This document shows, one piece after another, positions 1 to 8,562 of a stretch of DNA of 38,995 nt. The stretch is from positions 1-38,995 of the forward strand of contig WVZE01000038.1 of the NCBI GenBank assembly GCA_011772645.1, given 5' to 3'. This stretch comes from Candidatus Aenigmatarchaeota archaeon (GTDB lineage Archaea; Aenigmatarchaeota; Aenigmatarchaeia; QMZP01; QMZT01). The notes under the pieces are model-generated. The model was not told the origin of the DNA and made no database searches. It saw only the letters and a list, made by a program, of their open reading frames with translations. Within the stretch, counting starts at the first letter, position 1, and every line of letters begins with the position of its first letter. The position numbers and the translations under genes were made by a program.

Positions 1-2243
1 CCGCAGTCGGAGTTCTGGGAGCATACGGGCTCTGAACAAAGGATCGGGGTGTATCCTGGATCGCCCCGTTTGAAGAGTGCGATGTTGTTATCGTTCCCTA
101 TGTTATAGGTAATTCCGCCATATGTCTCTCTGAGAGCATACTGGTTGGGCTCCTCCGTATAGGGAAAACAAACATTTGAAACCAGAACATTATCGCTTTC
201 AACCACCTCTATTCCACCCCTGTCTGAGTAGAGGACGCCGTTCTTATTGCTGGTAAAAACGGACACGTTTTCTGAATTTTCAATTTTTACGCATGTCCTG
301 CTGCCTTCATAAATGGAATAGTATAAATTGACATTATTGGAATTCTTGATCTCTATGGTCGTGTCAGTGGGCTCTCCGGCACCATTGAAGGCATACACAC
401 AAATAGGTTCATTGGTGTTTTCAATAAGCAGTGCACGACTAACATCTCCCAAACCGCGCTGCCTTGCCAGAAGTCCGTAGTGACTCCCTCCTCCGTTGTC
501 ACTTATCCTGAATCGATGATATCCGAGAAATGCGTCTACTTCACTCCCATAAGCGCCTGCCATTACGTTCCTGGTAACAGAGTTCCTTCCAGCCCGCCAT
601 TCGATGGGTGTGAAGCCCGGACCACCCGGTACCTCAAGATGCATATCTGTGTTCACGCTTAGCGAAGAAATTATCGTGGTCGCATCCTTGTCATTTTCCG
701 TGGTCAGTATAATGGTCTCCCCGGAAGGAGTCCAGGAGCTGTGGGGAATGATTCTTGAGAAAATATCGCCCACTCCGACCATTTCAGTTCTACTCTTAAG
801 CACGATCGTATCGCTGACAGTGTATATTCCTCTTGGAAGGAGTATCTTGTCATAGTTTTCGATGGCATAATTCAGGGCACTTGTATCGTCTGTCACGCCA
901 TCGCCCATTGCAGAGTAGCTGCCCATCTCTTTCACATTCACTGCATCTGCATCCTCGAACGAGGGGAATGTGTTTTCATCCCACCTGTGCTTTTTGACCA
1001 GGCTGTCAATGAGCTGGCTCGTGGTTACATCTACATTCTCGGTTTTAGATCTGTACTCGTTTGTGTTAAGGACGCCGTCAATAAGATTCGTTTCCTTGTA
1101 ATTGATGTAAACGTATTCCTTTATGTGGGTCCAGCCCTGGCTGTCTGTTATGTCCCAGCCGTTCGCAACAGAATCAGCACCTTTGACGTACACATCCCTC
1201 ATATAGAGATTCTTGCCGTCTTCAAATATCTGGCCACCGTTTGTTTCTATCAACCCGTCAACCAGGCTGAAGCCTCCCCTGGCCCGGCGCACGGCGCCGT
1301 TTGTAATACTTCCTGTAGTCGTAACGATATGAAAGCCCGCCACGAGAACAGGGCTTGCTGTACGGCTGCCCAGGTAGAACGCAGCATCATCCTGGTTCTT
1401 GAATGTGCTGCCGAAAATATATCCATGTCCGTTGTAGCCGTAGTAGTATTCACCTTCACTAAAGCAGGGTTCCGTACAATTATAAGGCTCTCCATAAAAA
1501 CCGTATTTACCTCCCTCAACCTCGACATTGTATGATGCCCCGCCGAGAGAGCCGAACATGCCCACACCGGCAAAAGCGCCGGTCGCATCTATCCTGGTGT
1601 CCTCGATAGCGGACCCCTGCGCACTAGAATGCTGTATGCCAATTGCTCCCGGATTTCCACTGAGGTCTATGTCAATCCCTCTGAAAATCTGGTTGAATGA
1701 TATGTCATTCTCTCCGCACTCCGGCCAGTTGTAGCCATACCTAGGGTCCCAATGTCCGGCATGTGCCCAATACAAAATCACAAACTGCGGGTTTTGCGGG
1801 TCAGAGAACTTGTTGGTATTCTCATTGAGCTTTATTATTGGCCTTCCAGCGCCCTTGGTCGAACCAACCAGCACATTCGGCTCTGGTTCGCCACGGAAAA
1901 TCGCATGATATTCCTGCTCGCAATATAGTGTGTCCGAAACCAGGTAGACCGCCCTTTCTCCGTTTTCCTGATTGGGAAAGAAGGCAACAAGCTGGTGATC
2001 CCGGGAATCGTTTATCGCCTTCTGCAGTGCCACAGTTGAGTCCTGCACACCAGTTGGGTCAACGGGGTTGCCGTTCCAGCCGTCATAAAGGGTCACATCC
2101 AGCACACCGATCTTGATGAGCTCGTTGTCTTGAGCTCCAATCTGGATTATGTGGTCCGGCAGTTCAGCCTCGAGTGCTTCGGATTGCGCAGAAATGATCA
2201 AAAACATGAAAAGGCTGCATATTACTAGCCGGTTGCTGCTCAT
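1..2243 (-). CDS. Secreted tandem beta-helix (pectate-lyase-3-like) protein, C-terminus beyond window
   Basis: The minus frame is open from position 2243 to the window edge (747 codons, no stop), so the ORF track omits it. It opens with a signal peptide (basic MSSNR, a hydrophobic stretch, then a polar SAQSEALEA region), so the protein should be exported. Two similar modules follow. One is near residues 50-105 (PTGVQDSTVALQKAIND ... YLVSDTL). The other is near 440-490, with the classic GDGVTDDTSAL motif of Pectate_lyase_3/glycosidase right-handed beta-helices, then Asn/Gly-rich helix rungs. In-frame ATGs lie upstream at 2297 and 2288, but the TATA-like tttatatta at about 2300-2308 would place transcription start near 2280, favouring 2243. 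The substrate is unknown; a surface polysaccharide-binding or -cleaving role is inferred. Confidence 0.8.
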   Translation of the reverse strand, partial: MSSNRLVICSLFMFLIISAQSEALEAELPDHIIQIGAQDNELIKIGVLDVTLYDGWNGNPVDPTGVQDSTVALQKAINDSRDHQLVAFFPNQENGERAVYLVSDTLYCEQEYHAIFRGEPEPNVLVGSTKGAGRPIIKLNENTNKFSDPQNPQFVILYWAHAGHWDPRYGYNWPECGENDISFNQIFRGIDIDLSGNPGAIGIQHSSAQGSAIEDTRIDATGAFAGVGMFGSLGGASYNVEVEGGKYGFYGEPYNCTEPCFSEGEYYYGYNGHGYIFGSTFKNQDDAAFYLGSRTASPVLVAGFHIVTTTGSITNGAVRRARGGFSLVDGLIETNGGQIFEDGKNLYMRDVYVKGADSVANGWDITDSQGWTHIKEYVYINYKETNLIDGVLNTNEYRSKTENVDVTTSQLIDSLVKKHRWDENTFPSFEDADAVNVKEMGSYSAMGDGVTDDTSALNYAIENYDKILLPRGIYTVSDTIVLKSRTEMVGVGDIFSRIIPHSSWTPSGETIILTTENDKDATTIISSLSVNTDMHLEVPGGPGFTPIEWRAGRNSVTRNVMAGAYGSEVDAFLGYHRFRISDNGGGSHYGLLARQRGLGDVSRALLIENTNEPICVYAFNGAGEPTDTTIEIKNSNNVNLYYSIYEGSRTCVKIENSENVSVFTSNKNGVLYSDRGGIEVVESDNVLVSNVCFPYTEEPNQYALRETYGGITYNIGNDNNIALFKRGDPGYTPILCSEPVCSQNSDC

Positions 2244-2322
2244 TTTTGATAATCTGTATGTACTTCTCTTTAATTCGGAAAACCCCATCATTCTCATATT
2301 AATATAAATGTTGTGTTGTCTT

Positions 2323-3126
2323 TTATTTGACCCATTTCTCCAGACCCTTTCCTTCGGGCCTCCCTTTCCCCAGGTCAATAGTCATGCCGTCCCTCGCGGC
2401 GATCGTTTTCACGCCCGTTTCCTTCTCGATCCATTTGGCCTCCCTTTCAGGCTTTGCCTTCAGCATCTTCATCCCGAAGTGCTGGATTACGGCGAGCGAG
2501 GGCCTGACCTTACCGATAAGCTTCACTGCCTGGTTGGAATTCATGTGTTCCGGCCATTCGACGTTTTTCGGTCTCAGCACGTTCAGAACGAGGTAATCAC
2601 ACCCTTCGAAATGTTTTTCCTGCCCCTCGAAATACTCCCCGTCCCCCGCGTATCCCAGGGTTTTCGACCCCCTGAAAACTAAACCAAGGGCTTTGGTCTC
2701 TCCGTGCTTGGTTGGCGTTGCTTCTATCTCTATTTTCCCGATCTTCGTTTTATTCCCAGGTCCGAGTATTTCATAGCGGTCGAGGAATTTCAGGTGATAT
2801 GGGGAAACAGCCGGCCTGTAAGAATCCCCTCCCTTTATCGCGAATTCACTCCCTATAAGAACCCCTCTCTTCTTCATCGCTCCCTGAGCCATGGATTCTA
2901 TTACCATTTCCGCGTCCGTGTAGTGATCCGTGTGGGCATGCGAGACAACTACGCCAGTTAATTTCCGCAAATTAACTCCATACTGCTTTGCCCGGACTAG
3001 CGCTCCCGGCCCGGGATCTATGTGTATCAGCTCGTTGTCCATCTCCAGAACAAATCCTCCCGACGCCCGGATCTGCGTCATTATCACGATCCTTCCGCCC
3101 GCGGTCCCCAAAAACGTGATTTTCAT
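2323..3126 (-). CDS. MBL-fold metal-dependent hydrolase
   Basis: This 267-residue metallo-beta-lactamase-fold protein begins MKITFLGTAGG, the usual first strand of the family. It carries the metal motif SHAHTDH near residue 80, a later HGE (TKHGETKALG) and an aspartate in YAGDGEY, so a di-metal hydrolase site is likely. The ORF track begins 59 codons upstream at 3303. I prefer 3126 because the fold starts there and a TATA-like cttaataat lies about 30 bases upstream. The family contains RNase Z-like, phosphodiesterase and lactonase members, and the sequence does not decide among them. It lies head to head with GluRS. Confidence 0.85.
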   Translation of the reverse strand: MKITFLGTAGGRIVIMTQIRASGGFVLEMDNELIHIDPGPGALVRAKQYGVNLRKLTGVVVSHAHTDHYTDAEMVIESMAQGAMKKRGVLIGSEFAIKGGDSYRPAVSPYHLKFLDRYEILGPGNKTKIGKIEIEATPTKHGETKALGLVFRGSKTLGYAGDGEYFEGQEKHFEGCDYLVLNVLRPKNVEWPEHMNSNQAVKLIGKVRPSLAVIQHFGMKMLKAKPEREAKWIEKETGVKTIAARDGMTIDLGKGRPEGKGLEKWVK

Positions 3127-3323
3127 GGAACTAATTTTGTTTCCCGTATTATTAAGTTTGATGCCGAATCTGTTACTTCTTTCTTTGAGAAAAGTTATCG
3201 CACGCCTGAAACCCAGGGTCCCAGACATCTCCGAGATTGTTTGCGCACTCCAGGTCACCCGGAACTTTGCTCCTGAAGAATACACAATCCTTACACCTTG
3301 CATCGAATCTCATGATATCCCAA

Positions 3324-3357
3324 TTTATTTTTATTTCATTCTTTTATATATGTGATT
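3324..3357 (+). promoter_or_regulatory. gltX promoter with GTGATT leader
   Basis: An A/T-only box tttattttta at 3324-3333 is followed about 24 bases later by GTGATT at 3352-3357, which abuts the ATG at 3358. The ORF track counts this GTG as the start. It more likely forms the very short leader seen at other genes here, because GTGAT is complementary to the archaeal 16S 3' end (GAUCACCUCC). Confidence 0.5.
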
Positions 3358-5019
3358 ATGAAACTCAGAAATCTCATTCTCGAGTACGCCCTGCAGAACG
3401 CGATATTCTACAAGGGGAAGGCAAATCCTTCCGCTGTCCTGGGAAAGATTATCTCCCAGAGTCCGGAGGCAAGATCCAACATAAAGGAAACGAGATCGCT
3501 GGTTGAGCAGACCGTAAGGCAGGTCAACCTCATGAGTCTGGACGAGCAGAGGAAGGCCCTCAGGAAGCTCGCCCCTGAAATGCTCGAAAGGGAGGAAAAG
3601 AGGCAGGAGGGCTTGTCCGATCTCCCTGATGCGAAGGAAGGGTTACGTACGCGCTTCGCCCCCTCCCCCACCGGTCCTTTGTCAATAGGACAGTTCATGC
3701 GCGCAGTCTTCCTTTCGCACGCCTACGCCAGGAAGTACAAGGGGAAGTTCATCGTGCGGGTGGAGGACACGGACGCGAAGAAGATCGAGCCCGGGGCGTA
3801 CGAATGGATAAAGGAGGATCTCATCCGGATGGGAACGAAATGGGATTCGCTTGTTCTCCAGTCCGATCGCCTTTCGCTCTACCACAAATTCGCGAAAGAG
3901 ATGATCGAGCTTTCGAAGGGATACGTCTGTTCATGCTCGCCCGAAAATTTCAGGAAGCACAAGCTCTCGAAAAGGGAATGTCCCTGCAGGGCAAACGACA
4001 AAAAGAAAAATCTCGAACTCTGGAACGCAATGGTAAGGGGCGAACTGGAGGAGGGATCGGCTGTCTTGCGATTCATGGGTAACATGAGCGATCCGAACCC
4101 CGTCCTTCGCGATCCACCGTTACTCAGGATAAACAAGGCGAAACACCCGTTGAAGGGGACTAAGTTCTCGGTCTGGCCTTTGTACAACTTCGCGTGCGTT
4201 GTGGATGACCATGACCTCGAAATCACGCACGTATTCCGCGGGAAGGAGCACGAGCACAACACCGAGGTCCAGAAAAGGATAGCTGACGTTTTCAAATGGA
4301 AATTCCCGAACGTTATAAACTTCGGGATGATCCGCTTCCCGGATGAGAAAATACACACGAGGGATATCAAAGAGATGATCGCGGAAGGGAAAGTGAAGGG
4401 ATGGGACGATCCAAGGCTTCCAACGATACGCTCTTTGCTCAAGAGGGGGTTCCAGCCCGAGGCGATAAAATCCCTTGCTTTACAGTGCGGACTCTCGAAG
4501 AATGACATCGAGCTGAGCTGGGAAAACCTGGACACGCAGAACCGGAAGCTCATCGATCCAATCGCGAATCGGTACATGGTCGTGATCGAACCTGTTAAAT
4601 TATCCATAGATAACGCCCCTGAGAAGCACGAGGTGTTCGAGCCCCTACATCCCGATCATGCCGACAGGGGGAAGAAGAAAATCCCTCTCAACCACTCGAG
4701 GATTTACATTTCGAAGGATGATCACAAGGTCTTCTCCGGCAAGTTTATCCGCCTGAAGGGATTGTACAACATCACGCTAGGTAAGAGGCCGAGATTCTCG
4801 GACGATCTCCTCATAAAGGAAATGCCCAAGATCCAGTGGGTGAGCGAGCCGAACGTGAAGGTCCGCGTGGTTAACAGGGACGGAACGCTAGAAGGCCTGG
4901 GAGAACCGGAACTGACTAACACGAAACCCAACGAGCTGATCCAGATGGAGAGGATCGGGTTCGGAAGGATTGATTCGAACAACCGGAGGGAAGTCGTGGT
5001 TTATTTTGCGCACAAGTAG
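3358..5019 (+). CDS. gltX: Glutamyl-tRNA synthetase, archaeal type
   Basis: Cytosolic class I synthetase that charges tRNA-Glu. Because GatD and GatE are encoded in this window, it probably also mischarges tRNA-Gln. The N-terminal helical region (YALQNA, KGKA) is typical of archaeal GluRS. The catalytic core starts with FAPSPTGPLSIGQ near residue 108 and later has GWDDPRLPT; the C-terminal beta-barrel domains follow, for 553 residues, the usual length. Two signatures are odd. The HIGH-equivalent reads SIGQ, and the place where archaeal enzymes usually carry an LSTSK-like KMSKS equivalent reads KIHTRDIKE. The rest of the protein looks intact, so I call it functional. The ATG at 3358 was chosen over GTG at 3352. 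Confidence 0.93.
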   Translation: MKLRNLILEYALQNAIFYKGKANPSAVLGKIISQSPEARSNIKETRSLVEQTVRQVNLMSLDEQRKALRKLAPEMLEREEKRQEGLSDLPDAKEGLRTRFAPSPTGPLSIGQFMRAVFLSHAYARKYKGKFIVRVEDTDAKKIEPGAYEWIKEDLIRMGTKWDSLVLQSDRLSLYHKFAKEMIELSKGYVCSCSPENFRKHKLSKRECPCRANDKKKNLELWNAMVRGELEEGSAVLRFMGNMSDPNPVLRDPPLLRINKAKHPLKGTKFSVWPLYNFACVVDDHDLEITHVFRGKEHEHNTEVQKRIADVFKWKFPNVINFGMIRFPDEKIHTRDIKEMIAEGKVKGWDDPRLPTIRSLLKRGFQPEAIKSLALQCGLSKNDIELSWENLDTQNRKLIDPIANRYMVVIEPVKLSIDNAPEKHEVFEPLHPDHADRGKKKIPLNHSRIYISKDDHKVFSGKFIRLKGLYNITLGKRPRFSDDLLIKEMPKIQWVSEPNVKVRVVNRDGTLEGLGEPELTNTKPNELIQMERIGFGRIDSNNRREVVVYFAHK

Positions 5020-5049
5020 GAAATATTACACTGTAATGTTCCGAAAGCT

Positions 5050-5859
5050 CTACAAAATCCCCAAAAGATCAAACAAACCCAAACCCCTACCTCTAAGTTC
5101 CACGAACTCCGCGTACTCAACCCCAGCGAGCTCCTTCGCCTTCTCCTTTGCGTCATGGATCGTCCCAAGGGAATCTATCAGACCGATTTCAATCGCGTCC
5201 TTCCCCAGAAACACATCCCCGCTTGATATCTGATCTACCTGTTCCTGGGATAAATTCCTTGTCTTCTTTATGTCATCCAGGAAGTACTTGAATATCTCAT
5301 CGATCATGTATTGGAGTTTCTCCCTCTCCTCCTCTGTGATGTTTCGAAAGGGAGTTCCCGTGTCCTTCCTCTCCCCTGAGGTTATCTGCTCATACGTGAT
5401 TCCGTATTTTTCGAACAGCTGGGAAAACTCGAGATACGAGGCAGTCGCCCCTATGGATCCCGTCAGGGTTAACGGATCAGCCATTATGTGGTCACAGGAT
5501 GAGGCTATCCAGTACGCCCCGCTCGCCGCGATGTCCCCCATCCAGCACACTGTTGGTTTTTCCATACGTTTAAGAGCATAGGCTATCTCCCTGGAAGCGA
5601 CAGCAGATCCTCCGGGAGAGTTTATCTCGAAGAGGACGCCACGTATGGTCGGATCCTCCTCTGCCTTTTCTATTATGGAAAGCATTTCCTCTGGTGTGGT
5701 TGTTTCGAAAAGGAAGGAGGGAGATGAGGTTATCGTCCCCTTCACGCGGATCACAGCGACCGTGCTCCCGAAGGAGACCAAAGAAAACATTCCGGCAACA
5801 AAGATAACGACCGCGGCCCCGATCAGCAGGCCCAGGAGGAACTTCCCGTAGTTTTTCAT
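5050..5859 (-). CDS. sppA: Signal peptide peptidase SppA (S49 family)
   Basis: Membrane-anchored serine protease that degrades cleaved signal peptides. One N-terminal membrane segment (residues about 6-30, LLGLLIGAAVVIFVAG) anchors a soluble ClpP-fold domain. The motif NSPGGS lines the active site, the nucleophile serine sits in AASGAYWIAS, and GERKDTGTPFR carries the lysine of the Ser-Lys dyad. At 269 residues it is the short archaeal/Bacillus form with a single protease domain. It is convergent with gltX and divergent from kae1. The ORF overlaps no other gene and shows no defect. Confidence 0.92.
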   Translation of the reverse strand: MKNYGKFLLGLLIGAAVVIFVAGMFSLVSFGSTVAVIRVKGTITSSPSFLFETTTPEEMLSIIEKAEEDPTIRGVLFEINSPGGSAVASREIAYALKRMEKPTVCWMGDIAASGAYWIASSCDHIMADPLTLTGSIGATASYLEFSQLFEKYGITYEQITSGERKDTGTPFRNITEEEREKLQYMIDEIFKYFLDDIKKTRNLSQEQVDQISSGDVFLGKDAIEIGLIDSLGTIHDAKEKAKELAGVEYAEFVELRGRGLGLFDLLGIL

Positions 5860-5880
5860 AACAATCGTTTGTATATCTTA

Positions 5881-5914
5881 CTTAAATGTATTGGCGGAAT
5901 TATTAAAAGTGATG
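5881..5914 (+). promoter_or_regulatory. kae1 promoter with GTGAT leader
   Basis: cttaaatgta at 5881-5890 is a TATA-like element centred about 25 bases before GTGATG (5909-5914). Two bases separate that element from the ATG at 5917. The predicted transcript would begin at or just before the GTGAT element. Confidence 0.5.
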
Positions 5915-5916
5915 TT

Positions 5917-6891
5917 ATGATCTGCCTGGGAATAGAATCGACTGCTCACACCTTCGGGATCGGAATCTGTGATGATAAGGGAAGGATTCTCGCGAACGAG
6001 AGGTCTGTTTACAAGCCAAAGAAGGGCTGGGGGATCGTCCCCATGGAAGCCGGGAAGCACCATGAAGAGACGAGGGACGGGGTTCTCAGGAAGGCTCTTG
6101 AAAAGTCCGGAAAGAGAATGGAGGACGTTGACCTGATAACCTATTCCAGGGGACCGGGCCTCCCTCCGTGTTTGTACAAGGGCATGGAATTCGCGAAAAA
6201 CCTCGCCGGCGAAAACAAAATCCCTCTGATAGGGGTGAACCACTGCGTTGCGCACATAGAGATCGGAAGACTGACCTCAGGGTTTAAAGACCCTGTGGTT
6301 GTTTACGTTTCCGGCGGAAACACGCAGATCATTTCCTTCTCCGAATCTCGCTACCGCGTGTTCGGGGAGTGCATGGATATTGGAATTGGAAACGCGCTCG
6401 ACAAGTTCGGTCGTTCGGTGGGGCTCGACTTTCCTCAGGCCCCTAAAATCGAGCAGCTCGCCAAGAAGGGGAAATGGATCGATCTTCCCTATGTGGTGAA
6501 GGGGATGGATCTTTCCTTCTCAGGAATCGTGACCGCCTGCCTGAACAAACACAAGTCAGGCGAACCACTCGAAAACCTCTGTTACTCGATCCAGGAGGTT
6601 TTCTTCTCCATGCTCACAGAGGTAACTGAGCGTGCGCTCGCCCACCTGGGGAAGGATCAGGTTTTGCTTACGGGAGGCGTTGCGGCGAACCTCCGCCTGC
6701 AGGAAATGCTGAACAAAATGGCGAAGGAAAGGAAAGGAAAATTCGCAGTCGTCCCCCGCGAACTGTCAGGCGATAACGGAGCAATGATCGCCTGGAATGG
6801 GTTGATCGCTCACAAATCCGGACAAAAAAGTTCGAGAGATGTTGATTCAAGATGGAGAACTGATGACGTAGATGTTCCGTGGGTAAAGTAA
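5917..6891 (+). CDS. kae1: Kae1, tRNA N6-threonylcarbamoyladenosine transferase subunit
   Basis: Catalytic subunit of the KEOPS complex, which transfers threonylcarbamoyl to A37 of ANN-decoding tRNAs. The protein starts MICLGIESTAH. It has the metal-binding H-x3-H in NHCVAH near residue 110, the nucleotide-binding VSGGNTQI and the C-terminal LTGGVAANLRL, i.e. the full ASKHA fold. The 324-residue length is that of stand-alone Kae1; there is no Bud32 kinase domain fused as in many euryarchaea, and none lies nearby. The ORF track starts 16 codons upstream at 5869, but the family N-terminus and the promoter spacing fix the ATG at 5917. Confidence 0.95.
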   Translation: MICLGIESTAHTFGIGICDDKGRILANERSVYKPKKGWGIVPMEAGKHHEETRDGVLRKALEKSGKRMEDVDLITYSRGPGLPPCLYKGMEFAKNLAGENKIPLIGVNHCVAHIEIGRLTSGFKDPVVVYVSGGNTQIISFSESRYRVFGECMDIGIGNALDKFGRSVGLDFPQAPKIEQLAKKGKWIDLPYVVKGMDLSFSGIVTACLNKHKSGEPLENLCYSIQEVFFSMLTEVTERALAHLGKDQVLLTGGVAANLRLQEMLNKMAKERKGKFAVVPRELSGDNGAMIAWNGLIAHKSGQKSSRDVDSRWRTDDVDVPWVK

Positions 6892-6892
6892 T

Positions 6893-7195
6893 TTAAAATG
6901 GGTATACTCCTACTTTTCTTGCTTGGCATATATCTATAAATTTACCAATTGACTCATCCGCTTCAGGTCCTGATACTAAAAGTTTCAATTGACGGTCACC
7001 ACTTAGTTCTTCTTTGGGTTCACCTACAATCACCAGACTTTCTTTGGTTTCATGATCCTTTATAACGCCAGTGTCATAATTTTCTCTTGACCTGGGATGA
7101 TATTGAGGATTGAATTTTTCCCCGAATGACTCGTTGAGCCCTTTTATCACAGCAGTGGTGTTAAGATTGAGTCGATAAGTTCTTCCTCTGGGCAT
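6893..7195 (-). CDS. Small conserved-looking protein of unknown function
   Basis: I do not recognise this 100-residue protein. It begins MPRGRTYRL, is rich in charged residues, has no membrane segment or cysteine cluster, and ends in a short beta-like segment (KVGVYPF). The listed start at 7201 is a TTG. The ATG at 7195 is better because GAGGTGATT, a strong Shine-Dalgarno match, sits just upstream and a TATA box (gaatataaaattt) lies 26-27 bases before that. Base composition is more AT-rich than the flanking kae1 and mre11 genes, which hints at different ancestry. The gene is convergent with kae1 with almost no gap. Confidence 0.7.
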   Translation of the reverse strand: MPRGRTYRLNLNTTAVIKGLNESFGEKFNPQYHPRSRENYDTGVIKDHETKESLVIVGEPKEELSGDRQLKLLVSGPEADESIGKFIDICQARKVGVYPF

Positions 7196-7199
7196 TATC

Positions 7200-7242
7200 A
7201 ATCACCTCGAATTGCTTATTTTGACAGGAAATTTTATATTCT
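7200..7242 (-). promoter_or_regulatory. TATA box plus Shine-Dalgarno leader of the 100-residue gene
   Basis: On the minus strand gaatataaaattt (about 7230-7242) is followed after 26-27 bases by GAGGTGATT, which lies four bases from the ATG at 7195. GAGGTGAT matches the complement of the archaeal 16S rRNA 3' tail. Confidence 0.6.
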
Positions 7243-7270
7243 TTTTCCCCAGGTTTTTCCGGGGCGAACC

Positions 7271-7280
7271 AAATTTAAAT
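7271..7280 (+). promoter_or_regulatory. TATA box of mre11
   Basis: aaatttaaat lies with its centre about 25 bases before the ATG at 7301, the spacing expected for a leaderless archaeal mRNA. No Shine-Dalgarno sequence precedes the start. Confidence 0.55.
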
Positions 7281-7300
7281 CCTGTCTGCAATTTCTATGT

Positions 7301-8527
7301 ATGAAAATCGCAATCCTCTCGGACTTCCATTTCGGTTTCGGGACAGGGACGGAGAGGGAGGAAGATCCCTACGAGGCGGTGAGGGAGGCGATCGAAAAGG
7401 CGAAGGATTCCGACCTGATACTTCTCGGAGGGGATGTTTTTGACACCAGGAATCCGAACGCGGAGGTTCTTGCGAGGGCGATGGAACTGCTAGTGAAAGC
7501 TCTGCTCAGGAAGAGCGGAACCAGGCTCGTTAAGGGTCTGGGAAAGGATATTTCGAAGGTCTCGGAGATCGCGCTCATGGGAACCCCGATCGTCGCGATA
7601 CACGGGACGCACGAACGAAGGACGAAGGGCCTGCTGAACCCGGTAGAGGCGCTCGAGAAGGCTGGATTCCTTGTATACCTCCACTGCAACGGGGTGGTTT
7701 TCGAGAAAAACGGGGAGAAAGTCGCTGTTCACGGCATGTCAGGAGTTCCGGACCAGTACGCCGAATCCGTTCTGAAGAACTGGAACCCGAAGCCTGTCGA
7801 GGGCTTCAACATCTTTATCCTCCACCAGTCTATCACTGAATTCCTTTACGCCCCGCACACGCTGGACCTGAATATCCTCCCGAAGGGTTTCGATTTGTAT
7901 GTGAACGGGCACATACACGAGCCAAGGAAGGCCGAATACTCCGGGAAACCCCTCCTCATGACCGGTTCCCTGATACCCACCCAGCTGAAGGAGGAGTCCA
8001 CCAAACCCAAGGGATTCTGGACCTTTGAGACCAAAACGCTTGAAACCCGCTGGATACAGCTGGGTAACCAGAGAAAGGTTTACTACAAAACGTTCGAGAA
8101 CCCGGATCTCGAAACGATCGAAAGGGAAATCAAAAAGATCCTGGAGGAGGAGCAAAGGAAGAAACCAATAGTGAGAGTGAATCTGAAGGGGAAGGTCAAG
8201 GATACGCTAACGAGTGAGATAGAATCGAAATTCGGGGATAAGATACTCATCTCCTTCAAGAGGGAGGTCCCGAAAAGCGAAATCCCGACCAGAACCCTTG
8301 AGGAGCACAAGCTGTCCGTGGAGGAAATGGGCAGGAAGTTTCTTCTTGAAAACCTTGAAAAATCCGGCCTGGATCCGAAAACATTCGAGAACGTCTTTGA
8401 GCTGCTCGTTGAGGGCAAGAATGAGGAGGCAACGGAAAGATTAACCAGGATGCCGGTAAAAAAGAAACCGAAAAGGGAAGTAAAGGAAACGAAACAAACC
8501 GTGTTATTCGGGGAGAAAGCTAATTAG
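7301..8527 (+). CDS. mre11: DNA double-strand break repair nuclease Mre11
   Basis: Manganese-dependent nuclease that partners Rad50 in resecting DNA ends. The calcineurin-like motifs appear in order: SDFHFG (residues 7-12), GGDVFD, GTHERR (the GNHD-equivalent box with T for N), ILHQS and NGHIHEP. A capping domain and a charged C-terminal region, where Mre11 proteins bind Rad50, follow; total 408 residues. No rad50, herA or nurA gene is nearby, although these are commonly clustered in archaea, so the partner must be elsewhere. The last residues (KQTVLFGEKAN) resemble half of a PCNA-interaction motif, but the aromatic pair is missing. Confidence 0.9.
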   Translation: MKIAILSDFHFGFGTGTEREEDPYEAVREAIEKAKDSDLILLGGDVFDTRNPNAEVLARAMELLVKALLRKSGTRLVKGLGKDISKVSEIALMGTPIVAIHGTHERRTKGLLNPVEALEKAGFLVYLHCNGVVFEKNGEKVAVHGMSGVPDQYAESVLKNWNPKPVEGFNIFILHQSITEFLYAPHTLDLNILPKGFDLYVNGHIHEPRKAEYSGKPLLMTGSLIPTQLKEESTKPKGFWTFETKTLETRWIQLGNQRKVYYKTFENPDLETIEREIKKILEEEQRKKPIVRVNLKGKVKDTLTSEIESKFGDKILISFKREVPKSEIPTRTLEEHKLSVEEMGRKFLLENLEKSGLDPKTFENVFELLVEGKNEEATERLTRMPVKKKPKREVKETKQTVLFGEKAN

Positions 8528-8535
8528 CTTAACGT

Positions 8536-8548
8536 GATAAATATATTA
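8536..8548 (+). promoter_or_regulatory. TATA box of tbp
   Basis: ataaatatattat is centred some 22-25 bases before the GTG at 8563/8566, which fits a leaderless GTG-initiated mRNA for the general transcription factor itself. Confidence 0.5.
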
Positions 8549-8562
8549 TTAAGGGTGTTTTT

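Noticed and set aside
987-1535. 182-codon plus-strand ORF over the beta-helix gene
   Set aside because: It is antisense to a continuous 747-codon frame with signal peptide and beta-helix motifs; its own translation shows no family.
3127-3303. 59-codon N-terminal extension of the MBL hydrolase
   Set aside because: The fold begins at MKITFLG, and a TATA-like element lies inside the extension about 30 bases before that ATG. The extension has no recognisable domain.
8494-8527. PIP box at the Mre11 C-terminus (KQTVLF)
   Set aside because: The first half fits, but the required aromatic pair after the Leu is missing.
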